From NCBI GenBank assembly GCA_050248795.1, contig JBFWRS010000017.1, forward strand, positions 4,010 through 68,009: a stretch of DNA of 64,000 nt, written 5' to 3'. The translations under genes were made by a program, and so were the position numbers. Shown here piece by piece: positions 52,578 through 60,920 of this stretch. Position 1 is the first letter of the stretch. Each line of letters opens with the position of its first letter. Below the pieces are notes generated by a model that was not told the origin of the DNA, made no database searches, and saw only the letters and a program-made list of their open reading frames with translations. This DNA is from CAZTDU01 sp050248795. GTDB taxonomy: Bacteria; Pseudomonadota; Gammaproteobacteria; Burkholderiales; SG8-39.

Positions 52578-53318
52578 GTGGCGCACAGGCTACAAGGAAA
52601 GATCGCGTTCATCACGGCGGCTGGTCAGGGCATAGGCCGCGCCGCGGCGCTGGCATTCGCGCGCGAGGGCGCGAGCGTCTGGGCGACCGACGTGAATCCG
52701 CAGGCGGTTGCGGCGCTGGAGGCGACGCCGGGCGTCCGCGCATGCGCGCTCGATGCCACCGACGAGCAGGCCATCGGCCGGCTCGCTGCCGAAGCAGGCC
52801 CTGTTGACGTGCTTTTCAACTGCGCGGGCTACGTGCATCACGGCACCATCCTCGACTGCACGCCGAAGGACTGGGACTTCAGCTTCAACCTGAACGTGAA
52901 GTCGATGTACCTCGTCACGCGCGCCTTCCTGCCGGGGATGCTGGCGAAGGGCGGCGGCTCGATCATCAACATGTCCTCGGTCGCCTCTAGCGTGAAGGGC
53001 CTGCCGAACCGCTTCGTCTACGGTGCGACCAAGGCGGCGGTGGTCGGCCTTACCAAGTCGATCGCCGCCGACTACGTCAGGCAGGGCATCCGCTGCAACT
53101 GCATCGGCCCGGGCACCGTGGACACGCCTTCGCTGCAGGGGCGCATCAACGCCTTCGCCGATCCGGTGCAGGCACGCAAGGATTTCATTGCCCGCCAGCC
53201 CATGGGCCGGCTTGGCACGGTGGAGGACATCACCGGGATCCTGGTTTTCCTCGCCTCGGACGAGTCGCTGTTCGCGACCGGGAACATGTATTCAATTGAC
53301 GGGGGTATGACGATATGA
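52578..53318 (+). CDS. SDR dehydrogenase of 2-keto-3-deoxy-L-fuconate type
   Basis: A 246-residue classical SDR. ITAAGQGIGRAAALAF binds the cofactor; FNCAGYVHHGTILDC is the wording typical of the BDH2/2-keto-3-deoxy-L-fuconate dehydrogenase group, and the catalytic YGATK lies in RFVYGATKAAVV. It would oxidise a 2-keto-3-deoxy sugar acid to the 2,4-diketo form, the substrate of the hydrolase coded next. GTG start with ribosome site GGGGAGGGG. It overlaps the FAH gene (ATGA). Confidence 0.88.
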   Translation: MAHRLQGKIAFITAAGQGIGRAAALAFAREGASVWATDVNPQAVAALEATPGVRACALDATDEQAIGRLAAEAGPVDVLFNCAGYVHHGTILDCTPKDWDFSFNLNVKSMYLVTRAFLPGMLAKGGGSIINMSSVASSVKGLPNRFVYGATKAAVVGLTKSIAADYVRQGIRCNCIGPGTVDTPSLQGRINAFADPVQARKDFIARQPMGRLGTVEDITGILVFLASDESLFATGNMYSIDGGMTI

Positions 53319-54163
53319 GGCTCTGCCGCTACGGAAAGAGCGGTTTCGAGAAGCCGGCAATGGTCGATGCCGACGGCCGCCTGCGCGACCTGTCCAAGCT
53401 GTTCGAGAACATCGGCCCTCACGAACTGTCGCCGCGTGGCTTGAAGATGCTGGCCAAGGTGAAGCCCGAGAGCCTGCCGGTGATCGCCAACAACCCGCGC
53501 CTGGGCGTGCCCTATGTCGGCATCGGCAAGTTCGTCGCCATCGGCCTGAACTATTCGGACCACGCAAAGGAAGCCGGCATGCCGATCCCGTCGGAGCCGA
53601 TCGTTTTCCTCAAGGCCACCACCTGCATCTGCGGGCCGAACGACAATATCGTGCAGCCGAAGCGATCGACGAAGCTCGACTGGGAGGTGGAGCTCGGCAT
53701 CGTCATCGGCACGCAGGCGCGCTACGTCGACGAAGCCGACGCGCTGGCGCACGTCGCCGGGTACTGCGTGGTCAATGACGTCTCCGAGCGCGCGTTCCAG
53801 ATGGCGACCGGCCAGTGGGACAAGGGCAAGGGCTTCGACACCGCGGGCCCCATCGGGCCGTGGCTGGTGACTACCGACGAGATAACCGATCCGCAGCGCC
53901 TGGACATGTGGCTGGACCTGAACGGCAAGCGCATGCAGACCGGCAATACGCGCACGATGATTTTCTCGTGCGCGCAGATCGTCTCGCACGTGTCGCAGTA
54001 CATGACGCTGCTGCCCGGGGACATCATCACCACCGGCACGCCGCCGGGCGTGGGCATGGGCATCAAGCCCGAGCCGGTGTTCCTGAGGCCGGGCGACGTG
54101 CTGCGCCTTGGCATCCAGGGCCTGGGCGAGCAGGCGCAGAAAGTCGTCGCCTATCCCGGCTAG
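53315..54163 (+). CDS. FAH-family hydrolase, probably 2,4-diketo-3-deoxy-sugar-acid hydrolase
   Basis: A 282-residue fumarylacetoacetate-hydrolase-fold protein. GLNYSDHAKEAG, the metal site KLDWEVELGIVIG and NDVSERAFQ, and TTGTPPGVGMG are intact. In L-fucose and L-rhamnose routes such enzymes split a 2,4-diketo-3-deoxy acid to pyruvate plus lactate. The adjacent SDR and the IlvD-type dehydratase support this role over ureidoglycolate lyase, a common mis-annotation of this family. It is convergent with the amidase gene, 28 bases away. Confidence 0.88.
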   Translation: MRLCRYGKSGFEKPAMVDADGRLRDLSKLFENIGPHELSPRGLKMLAKVKPESLPVIANNPRLGVPYVGIGKFVAIGLNYSDHAKEAGMPIPSEPIVFLKATTCICGPNDNIVQPKRSTKLDWEVELGIVIGTQARYVDEADALAHVAGYCVVNDVSERAFQMATGQWDKGKGFDTAGPIGPWLVTTDEITDPQRLDMWLDLNGKRMQTGNTRTMIFSCAQIVSHVSQYMTLLPGDIITTGTPPGVGMGIKPEPVFLRPGDVLRLGIQGLGEQAQKVVAYPG

Positions 54164-54191
54164 GCGGCAGCCTTCGCGAAGCGTTTCCGTT

Positions 54192-55607
54192 TCAGGCGGG
54201 CGGCGCGCGCAGGTGGAAGTCTGTTGCGCCCTGGTAGGCGTGGCCGAGCGTGAACAGCGTTGCCTCGTCGAAGGGCCGGCCAAGCAACTGCATGCCCACG
54301 GGAAGTCCGGACGCCGAGAATCCAGCCGGGACTGACAGGGAAGGCACGCCGAGGAAGTTCACCGGGCGCGTCAGCCGCGTGATGCGCGCGAAGAGCGGGG
54401 CCATGTCCGGGCTGCCGCCCACGTCCGCCGCGGCGATGCTCGGCGTCTGCAATCCCACAGCGGGTGCGTGCAGCACGTCGACTTTGGCGAACACCCGGTC
54501 GCAGAACGCCTGCAGCGCCACGCCGCGCAGGCGCAGGCTGTCGACGTATGCGGTGGCGGGCAGGACGAACCCCGCTTCGACGCGCGCGCGCACCTGCGGC
54601 GAATAATCCTGCGCACGCTGCCGCAGCTCCCTCGCGTGCACTGCCGCGGCTTCCGCCGAGATGATGATCGCAGCCGCCGCGTTCCAGGGTTCGATATCGG
54701 GCAGGTCAACCTCGACCACCTTCGCGCCCAGCCGGCGGAATGTCTCCAGCGACGCTTCCATCAGCGCCGCGATGCCGGCATCGCAGCCATCGTAGAAATA
54801 CTGCTTCGGCTTGCCGATGACCAGACCCGCTACCGGGCGTGCCAGGCGCGCCATGTAGTCCGGCACGCTGCGCGCGTCCGCCACCGGATCGCGCGGATCC
54901 GGCCCGGCGAGCGCCGACAGCAGCACGGCGCAGTCCTCGACGGTGCGCGCAAGCGGCCCCACCGTGTCCAGCGAATAGGACAGCGGCAATGCACCTGCGC
55001 GCGAGACGCGGCCGTAGGTAGGCTTGGCGCCGGAGACACCGCAAAAGGTGGCCGGCAACCGGATCGAGCCCGCGGTGTCCGAGCCCAGCGCGGCGAAGTT
55101 GGCGCGCGCCGCCACCGAACTGCCCGAGCCCGACGAGGAGCCGCCGGTGACGTAGTCCGGGTTCCACGGATTGCGGCAGTGCCCGTGGTGGTAGTTGTGG
55201 CCGGTGGGGCCGAATGCGCATTCGGCGAGGTTGAGTACGCCGAACTGGATCGCGCCGGCGGCATCGAGCCGTTCCAGCGCGGTCGCCGTGCTCGTCGCCG
55301 GCCGCTCGGACCAGATCCTGCCGCCGAAGCTCGAGGCGACGCCCTTGCGGCCGTACATGTCCTTGTGCGCCATCGGCACGCCGTGCAGCGGGCCACGCAG
55401 GTGGCCGCGCGCCAGATCCCTGTCGGCGAGCTGCGCCGCTGCCAGCGCGGCCTCGTCGTCGAGGCGCAGGAAGGCGTTGAGTTTCGGCTGCACCGCATGT
55501 GCACGCGCGAGCACGGCTTCCATGGCCTGTACCGCGCTCGTGCGGCGCTCGCGGATTGCCGCGGCGAGGCCGGCGCAGGACAGTTCCAGCAGCTCACCGT
55601 CGTTCAC
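54192..55607 (-). CDS. AtzE-like amidase
   Basis: A 471-residue amidase-signature enzyme. The Ser-cisSer-Lys triad is in place: Lys in MAHKDMYG, cis-Ser in GGSSSGSGSS and the nucleophile Ser in GSDTAGSIRLPA. It hydrolyses an amide or ureide bond. The small gene upstream codes for an AtzG-like partner, which is specific to the AtzE branch (1-carboxybiuret hydrolase and relatives). The start is GTG at 55607 overlapping that gene's stop (GTGA). The neighbouring carbamoylase suggests a ureido or pyrimidine-derived substrate. Confidence 0.85.
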   Translation of the reverse strand: MNDGELLELSCAGLAAAIRERRTSAVQAMEAVLARAHAVQPKLNAFLRLDDEAALAAAQLADRDLARGHLRGPLHGVPMAHKDMYGRKGVASSFGGRIWSERPATSTATALERLDAAGAIQFGVLNLAECAFGPTGHNYHHGHCRNPWNPDYVTGGSSSGSGSSVAARANFAALGSDTAGSIRLPATFCGVSGAKPTYGRVSRAGALPLSYSLDTVGPLARTVEDCAVLLSALAGPDPRDPVADARSVPDYMARLARPVAGLVIGKPKQYFYDGCDAGIAALMEASLETFRRLGAKVVEVDLPDIEPWNAAAAIIISAEAAAVHARELRQRAQDYSPQVRARVEAGFVLPATAYVDSLRLRGVALQAFCDRVFAKVDVLHAPAVGLQTPSIAAADVGGSPDMAPLFARITRLTRPVNFLGVPSLSVPAGFSASGLPVGMQLLGRPFDEATLFTLGHAYQGATDFHLRAPPA

Positions 55608-55801
55608 GGGGCATTCCTGCGCTGCGCTGCGACGAAGCCGGAGGGTTCGTCGGCGAACTCCAGGCCTGCGAACGCGGCCGCGGACTGCTCGAGCAGGCGG
55701 GAGGCGGATTCCGCGGTCACGGCGGTTACGCCGGGTGCGGGCTGCACGCCCTGCGCGGCAAGCAGCAGGCCGGCGAGGTCCTGCGTGACGGTCTGCTTCA
55801 T
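55604..55801 (-). CDS. AtzG-like small subunit (DUF4089 type)
   Basis: A 65-residue, mostly helical protein (LAGLLLAAQGV helix, then SRLLEQSAAAFAGLEF, then ADEPS). In the AtzE-AtzG complex such a protein wraps around the amidase and is evolutionarily linked to GatC. The assignment rests on size, helical pattern and its place in front of the amidase with a 4-base overlap; sequence resemblance is modest. ATG at 55801 lacks a clear ribosome site. Confidence 0.65.
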   Translation of the reverse strand: MKQTVTQDLAGLLLAAQGVQPAPGVTAVTAESASRLLEQSAAAFAGLEFADEPSGFVAAQRRNAP

Positions 55802-55829
55802 CGGCGAAGCCTTGGCTACGAAACGGGCG

Positions 55830-55835
55830 ATTCTA
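55830..55835 (-). promoter_or_regulatory. Candidate -10 of the AtzG/AtzE-like pair
   Basis: TAGAAT on the minus strand, 28 bases before the small-subunit ATG, the same hexamer seen upstream of gabD. No -35 recognised. Confidence 0.3.
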
Positions 55836-55878
55836 CGCCGCGGGCGCTTGGAGTAAGCTCGCCCGGAAAGGAGATTTC

Positions 55879-57126
55879 ATGGGCGTGAACATAGATGGCG
55901 CGCGGTTGTGGCAGTCGCTGATGGACCTGGCGAAGATCGGCGCCACCGACAAGGGCGGCGTCAGGCGCATCACGCTAACCGAGGTCGACCGTCAGGGACG
56001 CGACCAGTTCGTGCGCTGGTGCGAGGACGCGGGCATGTCGATCGCCGTAGACGGCATCGGCAACATCTTCGCGCGCCGCGCCGGCACCGACCCGGACGCC
56101 GCGCCGGTGGCGGTAGGCAGCCACCTCGATTCCCAGCCGTCCGGCGGGCGCTTCGATGGCGCCTACGGCGTCATGGCCGGACTGGAGCTCGTGCGCGCGC
56201 TGAACGATGCCGGCGCGCGCACCAGGGCGCCGATCGAAGTGATCGCATGGACCAACGAGGAAGGCTCGCGTTTCGTGCCGACCATGATGGGTTCGGGTGT
56301 CTATGCCGGCGTCTACGCGCTCGAATACGCGCTGCAGCAGAAGGACGTGGACGGGATCAGCGTGCGCGAGGCGCTGGAGAAGGTCGGCTATGCAGGCCCG
56401 GCGCAGCCGCACCGGCTGGGCGCCTACTTCGAGGCGCATATCGAGCAGGGCCCGGTGCTCGAGGAGACCGGCAATACCATCGGCGTGGTGCTGGGCGCGC
56501 TGGGGCAGCGCTGGTTCGACGTACGCATCAGCGGCCAGGACTCGCATGCCGGGCCGACGCCGATGGAAACCCGCAAGGACGCGCTGCTCGCGGCGAGCCG
56601 CCTGGTGCTCGAGGTCAATCGCATCGCCACCACGTTCCCGGACTATGCGCGCGGAACGGTGGGCTTCATGCAGGTGAAGCCGAACTCCCGCAATGTCGTG
56701 CCGGGCGAAGTGCGCATGACGGTGGACCTGCGCAACGCGAAGGACGCCACGCTCGCGGCGATGGTCGACGAGCTGAAGAACAGCGCCGCCGCGATCGCCG
56801 CCCAGGGCCGCGTCGCGGTCGAGCTCGACGAAGTCGTCTACTTTCCGCCCAGCGAGTTCGCGCCCGACCTGGTGGCGCGCGTGCGCGAGGGCGCGCAGGT
56901 GCTGGGCTACCCGCATCGCGACATCGTCAGCGGTGCCGCGCACGACGCGGTCTACATGGCGCGCATCGCGCCGACCGCGATGGTATTCGTGCCCTGCGAG
57001 GGCGGCATCAGCCACAATGAGATCGAGAATGCCCGGCCGCAGGACATCGAGGCCGGTTGCAAGGTGCTGCTGCACGCGGTGCTGGGCCGCGCGGGCATCG
57101 TAGAATCCGCACAAATGGCGGCCTGA
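55879..57126 (+). CDS. M20-family N-carbamoyl amino-acid hydrolase / beta-ureidopropionase
   Basis: A 415-residue zinc amidohydrolase of the hydantoinase/carbamoylase group. Metal ligands are in VGSHLDSQPSGGRFDGAYG (His, Asp), TNEEGSRF (Glu) and HIEQGPVLE (His), and the C-terminal SHNEIE supplies the last His. GQDSHAGPTPM is the lid-domain motif. It removes a carbamoyl group from N-carbamoyl amino acids or beta-ureidopropionate, releasing ammonia and carbon dioxide. An AAAGGAG site precedes the ATG. The next gene is an omega-amino acid aminotransferase, which points to beta-alanine as product. Confidence 0.9.
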   Translation: MGVNIDGARLWQSLMDLAKIGATDKGGVRRITLTEVDRQGRDQFVRWCEDAGMSIAVDGIGNIFARRAGTDPDAAPVAVGSHLDSQPSGGRFDGAYGVMAGLELVRALNDAGARTRAPIEVIAWTNEEGSRFVPTMMGSGVYAGVYALEYALQQKDVDGISVREALEKVGYAGPAQPHRLGAYFEAHIEQGPVLEETGNTIGVVLGALGQRWFDVRISGQDSHAGPTPMETRKDALLAASRLVLEVNRIATTFPDYARGTVGFMQVKPNSRNVVPGEVRMTVDLRNAKDATLAAMVDELKNSAAAIAAQGRVAVELDEVVYFPPSEFAPDLVARVREGAQVLGYPHRDIVSGAAHDAVYMARIAPTAMVFVPCEGGISHNEIENARPQDIEAGCKVLLHAVLGRAGIVESAQMAA

Positions 57127-57144
57127 GGGCCAGGGAGAAAGTCG

Positions 57145-58485
57145 ATGAACGATCGCGCACAATCCGAAGTGATGGACGGCACGCTGGAAAACTCCGCGTT
57201 CTTCATGCCGTTCTCGATGAACCGGCAGTTCAAGAAGTCGCCGCGCCTGCTGTCGCGCGCGGAAGGGATCTACTACTTCACGCCGGAGGGCCGCAAGATC
57301 ATCGACGGCACCTCCGGACTGTGGTGCGTGAACGCGGGCCACTGCCGCAAGAAGATCGTCGACGCGGTGGCGAAGGGCGTGTCGACGCTGGACTTCTCGC
57401 CGCCGTTCCAGTCGGGCCACCCGATGGCGTTCGAGTTCGCCGACCGGATCCGCGAGCTGCTGCCCGAGGGCATGACGCGGGTGTTCTTCACCAATTCCGG
57501 CTCCGAATCGGTGGACACGGCGCTCAAGTTCGCCATCGCCTACCACCGCATGCGCGGCGAAGGGCACCGCATCAGGCTGATCGGCCGAGAGAAGGGCTAT
57601 CACGGCGTCAACTTCGGCGGCACCGCGGTGGGCGGGATCGTCTCGAACCGCAAGATCTTCGGCGCGCTGGTGACCGGCGTGGACCATATGCGCCACACGC
57701 ACGATCCTGAGCGCAACGCGTTCTCGCGCGGCATGCCGCAGCACGGCGTCGAGCTTGCCGACGACCTCGAGCGCCTGTGCCAGCTGCACGACCCGTCCAC
57801 GATCGCCGCGGTGATCGTCGAGCCGGTGTCCTGCTCCGCGGGCGTGTACATCCCGCCGGTGGGGTACCTGAAGCGCCTGCGCGAGATCTGCGACCGCCAC
57901 GGCATCCTGCTCATATTCGACGAGGTGATCGTCGCGTGGGGGCGCCTGGGCAAGCCGTTCGGCGCGCAGTTCTTCGACGTCACGCCCGACCTGATGACCA
58001 CCGCCAAGGGCATCACCAACGCGACCATACCGATGGGCGCGGTGATGATGAAGGAGAAGATCTACGAGGCCTTCATGAGCGGGCCGGAGAACGCCATAGA
58101 CATGCCGCACGGGTACACCTACTCGGCGCATCCGGTGGCCTGTGCAGCGGGACTGGCGACGCTGGAGGTCTACAAGGAAGAGGGCCTGCTGACGCGTGTC
58201 GGCGAGATCGCGCAGTACTGGGAAGACAAGGCGCACGCGCTGAAGGGCCTGCCGAACGTGATCGACATCCGCAACATCGGGCTGATCGCGGCGATCGACC
58301 TGGCGCCGCGGCCGGGCGCGCCGGGCGCGCGCGCCTTCGAGGCGCACCTGAAGGCGTTCGAGAAGGGCGCCTACGTGCGCGTGGCGGGAGACGTGATCGC
58401 GCTGGCGCCGCCGCTGATCATCCAGAAATCCGAGATCGACCCGCTGTTCTCGATCGTCGCCGACGTGCTGAAGTCGCTCGACTGA
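57145..58485 (+). CDS. Omega-amino acid (beta-alanine):pyruvate aminotransferase
   Basis: A 446-residue class-III aminotransferase. FFTNSGSESVDTALK binds the phosphate, YHGVNFGGTAVGG and IFDEVIVAWGRLG hold the cofactor Asp, and TTAKGITNATIPMGAV has the Schiff-base Lys. The N-terminal SMNRQFKKSPRLL and the SGLWCVNAGH segment match beta-alanine:pyruvate aminotransferases, which make malonate semialdehyde and alanine. It is 18 bases after the carbamoylase and followed by a bidirectional hairpin. Confidence 0.92.
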   Translation: MNDRAQSEVMDGTLENSAFFMPFSMNRQFKKSPRLLSRAEGIYYFTPEGRKIIDGTSGLWCVNAGHCRKKIVDAVAKGVSTLDFSPPFQSGHPMAFEFADRIRELLPEGMTRVFFTNSGSESVDTALKFAIAYHRMRGEGHRIRLIGREKGYHGVNFGGTAVGGIVSNRKIFGALVTGVDHMRHTHDPERNAFSRGMPQHGVELADDLERLCQLHDPSTIAAVIVEPVSCSAGVYIPPVGYLKRLREICDRHGILLIFDEVIVAWGRLGKPFGAQFFDVTPDLMTTAKGITNATIPMGAVMMKEKIYEAFMSGPENAIDMPHGYTYSAHPVACAAGLATLEVYKEEGLLTRVGEIAQYWEDKAHALKGLPNVIDIRNIGLIAAIDLAPRPGAPGARAFEAHLKAFEKGAYVRVAGDVIALAPPLIIQKSEIDPLFSIVADVLKSLD

Positions 58486-58493
58486 GCGACCGG

Positions 58494-58518
58494 CGGCGCC
58501 TTCCCCGGGAAGGCGCCG
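58494..58518. terminator. Bidirectional hairpin between convergent genes
   Basis: Near-perfect 25-base palindrome CGGCGCCTTCCC / GGGAAGGCGCCG around one central base, lying between the aminotransferase and the convergent speD-speE gene. It has no strong U tract on either side but is well placed to end both transcripts. Confidence 0.6.
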
Positions 58519-58528
58519 CGGCCGGGAA

Positions 58529-59788
58529 CTACTTCGCCGCCGCGCGCACCACGCCCAGGCGGCGGCTGCGCGGCTGCTGCTTCAGCCGCGGCGGATTGAC
58601 CAGGTCGCGCACGTAGTTCGGCAGCGCAAACACGCCCTCGTGCGTTTCGCCGTTGTAGAACTGCAGCGCCTGCAGGCGCCGCGCCTCGATCCGGCGGTCG
58701 ATCTCGTCGGCGGTGAAGGACTTGGGATCAAGCTTGTCGGAGCACACCGCCATCGCCCACTGCGCGCCATACAGCGGGATGTACATGGTGTACGGGCGCA
58801 CGATGCGGAAGATCGCGTTCAGCCGCTGCGCGAGTTCGCCCACGCGCTCGGGACGCGCCACCGGCGCGCCGATGTGCAGCACGAGCGCGCCTCCGGGCGC
58901 GAGCGCGTGCCGGCAGGTCTGGAAGAACTCGGTCGAGTACAGCGCCTCGGCCGGGCCCATGGGGTCGTTCAGGTCCAGCGCGATGAGGTCGAACTTCTCG
59001 TTCGTGTCGCGGATGAACTTCATGCCGTCGCCGATGAGCACGCGCAGCTTCGGGTTGTCGAAGACGCCGTTGTGCACCGCGTGGAAATGTTCCTTCGCGA
59101 CCTGGATCACGTCTTCGTCGATCTCGCACAGCGTCACCTGCTCGACCGACGGGTGCTTCAGCGCCTCTTCCGCCGAGCCGCCGTCGCCGCCGCCGATGAT
59201 CAGCACTTTCCTCGGCGCGGCATGCGCCGTCAGCGCCGGGTGGATCAGGTTCTCGTGGTAGACGAACTCCTCCTTCTCGGAGGTCATGTTGTACCCGTCG
59301 AGCCTGAACAGCTTGCCGTAGTGCGGCGTGTCGTAGATCTGCATCTTCTGGTAGCGCGTCTGCCACTCGCCCACCATGCGGTCTGCCATGATGTAGAAGC
59401 CGGTGGAGTCGTTCAGCGGTTCCATCAGCAGGTGCCCGCCACGCGACACTTCATGGCGCGCGATCTCGGCCGGCTGGAAGTGCGCGATGATCGAGTCGAA
59501 CAGCTGGCGCGCCTTCGCCGAGTTGTCGCCGCTGTAGTTGCAGACGTAGACATCCAGCGTCAGGCCCTGCTTCTCCGGCCAGGTGTGGATCGCCAGGTGG
59601 GATTCGGCAAGCACCACCGTGCCGGTGTAGCCCGAGCCCTCGAACTGGTGGAAGCTCACGTCCATGATCGTCAGGCCGGATGCATTGACCAGTTCGACGC
59701 ACTTTGCCTCGAACGCCTTGCCGTCCAGCAGCACCTGCGGGTCGCAACGGCACCCGCCCAGATCGCCAATCAGATGCAGACCGTTCAT
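58529..59788 (-). CDS. Fused S-adenosylmethionine decarboxylase-spermidine synthase
   Basis: A 419-residue protein with two enzymes in one chain. Residues 1-120 are a prokaryotic AdoMet decarboxylase with Ser63 (AESHLAIHTWPE, the pyruvoyl-forming Ser), His68 and Cys83 (LDVYVCNYSG), the numbering of the Thermotoga enzyme. Residues about 140-400 are spermidine synthase: VLIIGGGDGGSAEEAL binds the cofactor and LDLNDPMGPAEALYS holds the catalytic Asp. It would make aminopropyl donor and transfer it to putrescine. ATG 59788 follows GGAGGG; the ATG at 59806 would lie ahead of that site. The decarboxylase must self-cleave, so the mature protein loses its N-terminal piece. Confidence 0.93.
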   Translation of the reverse strand: MNGLHLIGDLGGCRCDPQVLLDGKAFEAKCVELVNASGLTIMDVSFHQFEGSGYTGTVVLAESHLAIHTWPEKQGLTLDVYVCNYSGDNSAKARQLFDSIIAHFQPAEIARHEVSRGGHLLMEPLNDSTGFYIMADRMVGEWQTRYQKMQIYDTPHYGKLFRLDGYNMTSEKEEFVYHENLIHPALTAHAAPRKVLIIGGGDGGSAEEALKHPSVEQVTLCEIDEDVIQVAKEHFHAVHNGVFDNPKLRVLIGDGMKFIRDTNEKFDLIALDLNDPMGPAEALYSTEFFQTCRHALAPGGALVLHIGAPVARPERVGELAQRLNAIFRIVRPYTMYIPLYGAQWAMAVCSDKLDPKSFTADEIDRRIEARRLQALQFYNGETHEGVFALPNYVRDLVNPPRLKQQPRSRRLGVVRAAAK

Positions 59789-59814
59789 GTCCGTGTCCCT
59801 CCACAAACGAGAAA

Positions 59815-59844
59815 GCGCAGCCGGCCATGTGTTCCGGGCTGCGC
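59815..59844 (-). promoter_or_regulatory. Leader hairpin of the speD-speE gene
   Basis: On the minus strand GCGCAGCCCGG pairs with CCGGCTGCGC (10 bp, one bulge) and is followed by TTTCTCGTTT, then the ribosome site and ATG. It is terminator-like and sits in the 150-base gap behind nudC. It could stop the nudC transcript or serve as an attenuator of polyamine synthesis. The remainder of the gap holds a repeated CGAGTTG and no clear promoter. Confidence 0.5.
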
Positions 59845-59938
59845 CTCTCCGTTACCGCCTCGCGGCGAAAAACCGAGTTGCTCGAGTTGGATCAATTCGT
59901 GCAATACCCCGCTTGGGCGATGTAGTCTGCCCGGTTAA

Positions 59939-60844
59939 TCAGATTGGGCGACGCAGATCCTCCGCTGTTTCCGAGACAACGGCATCGATCAAGCGTCGCG
60001 CGATCGAGATTTTGCTTGGAATTTTAGGTAATTGCAAGACATTGAACCATCTTGCATCCTCGATTTCCCCATCCTGCGGGTGGATATCCCCGGAGGCCCA
60101 GTCGCAGACGAACGCGATCATCACCGAATGCGGAAACGGCCAGGGCTGGCTGGCGAAGTAGCGCAGCGCGCCCAGCCGGACGCCGACCTCCTCGAACACT
60201 TCCCGGCGCACGCATTGCTCCAGCGTTTCGCCCGGCTCGACGAAGCCGGCGAGCGCGCTGTACATGCCGGGCGGAAAGTGCGGGCTGCGCCCGAGCAGGA
60301 TTTCGGGCCCGCGGCGCACCAGCGCCATCACCGCCGGCGCCAGCCGCGGATAGGCCGACAGCCTGCAGGCCGGGCAGATCCGCACGCGTTCCTCGGCCTT
60401 TGCGACCGTGGGTGTGCCGCAGCGACCGCAGTAGCGGTGCGAGCGGTCCCAGTCGATCAGTTGCAGGGCACGGCCTGCGAGCGAGAAATGCGCGTCGTCC
60501 AGCACCGAGAACAGCGTCCGCAGTCCCTCCCAGCTCATCCCGCCAGGCGCAGGCGTTTCGGCTGGAACCTCCGCTGCCCAGCACGGCGTGCTGCCCAGCA
60601 GACCGAGATACAGCGTGCGCAGCGCGTCGGGCCAGCGGCCGTCGTGCTGCGCGAGCAGCGGCAGTTTCGCCCAGCTGGGCCGCGCCAGGACCCTGGGGTC
60701 GTCTCCGGGCTTCTGGCTGGGCGGTCCGATCTCGACCAGGATGCGATCGCCGCGGAACACGAACCAGAAACCTTCACCGTCGGCGTCACCAACGACGCGG
60801 TGCTGGTAGTCCTGCGGTGACGAGAACGGCATCGGTTTCATCAT
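59939..60844 (-). CDS. nudC: NAD+ diphosphatase NudC (NUDIX)
   Basis: A 301-residue protein with an N-terminal domain, a zinc ribbon (YCGRCGTP and ICPACR, four Cys), and a NUDIX box GFVEPGETLEQCVRREVFEEVG. The SQPWPFPHSVM motif downstream of the box is the signature of NADH pyrophosphatases, which also remove NAD caps from RNA in E. coli. Start ATG 60844 (or 60841, tandem Met). It is divergent from tkt with a 76-base gap. Confidence 0.95.
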   Translation of the reverse strand: MMKPMPFSSPQDYQHRVVGDADGEGFWFVFRGDRILVEIGPPSQKPGDDPRVLARPSWAKLPLLAQHDGRWPDALRTLYLGLLGSTPCWAAEVPAETPAPGGMSWEGLRTLFSVLDDAHFSLAGRALQLIDWDRSHRYCGRCGTPTVAKAEERVRICPACRLSAYPRLAPAVMALVRRGPEILLGRSPHFPPGMYSALAGFVEPGETLEQCVRREVFEEVGVRLGALRYFASQPWPFPHSVMIAFVCDWASGDIHPQDGEIEDARWFNVLQLPKIPSKISIARRLIDAVVSETAEDLRRPI

Positions 60845-60874
60845 GGAGTGCGCAGTTTAAGCGACACCGTCCGC

Positions 60875-60880
60875 TATAAT
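60875..60880 (+). promoter_or_regulatory. -10 element of tkt
   Basis: Perfect TATAAT, 40 bases before the tkt ATG, in the gap shared with nudC. The -35 region is not recognisable. Confidence 0.5.
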
Positions 60881-60920
60881 CCGCGTTCCCCTCTTCACGA
60901 GTTCTCCCCGGCACTTTTCG

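Noticed and set aside
55975..58347. Minus-strand frame of 790 codons opposite the carbamoylase and aminotransferase
   Set aside because: Arg/His/Val-rich translation with no domain; both plus-strand genes are intact.
59875..59910. CGAGTTG direct repeat upstream of the speD-speE gene as an operator
   Set aside because: Two 7-base copies 9 bases apart contain a CTCGAG palindrome and can arise by chance; no regulator is nearby.
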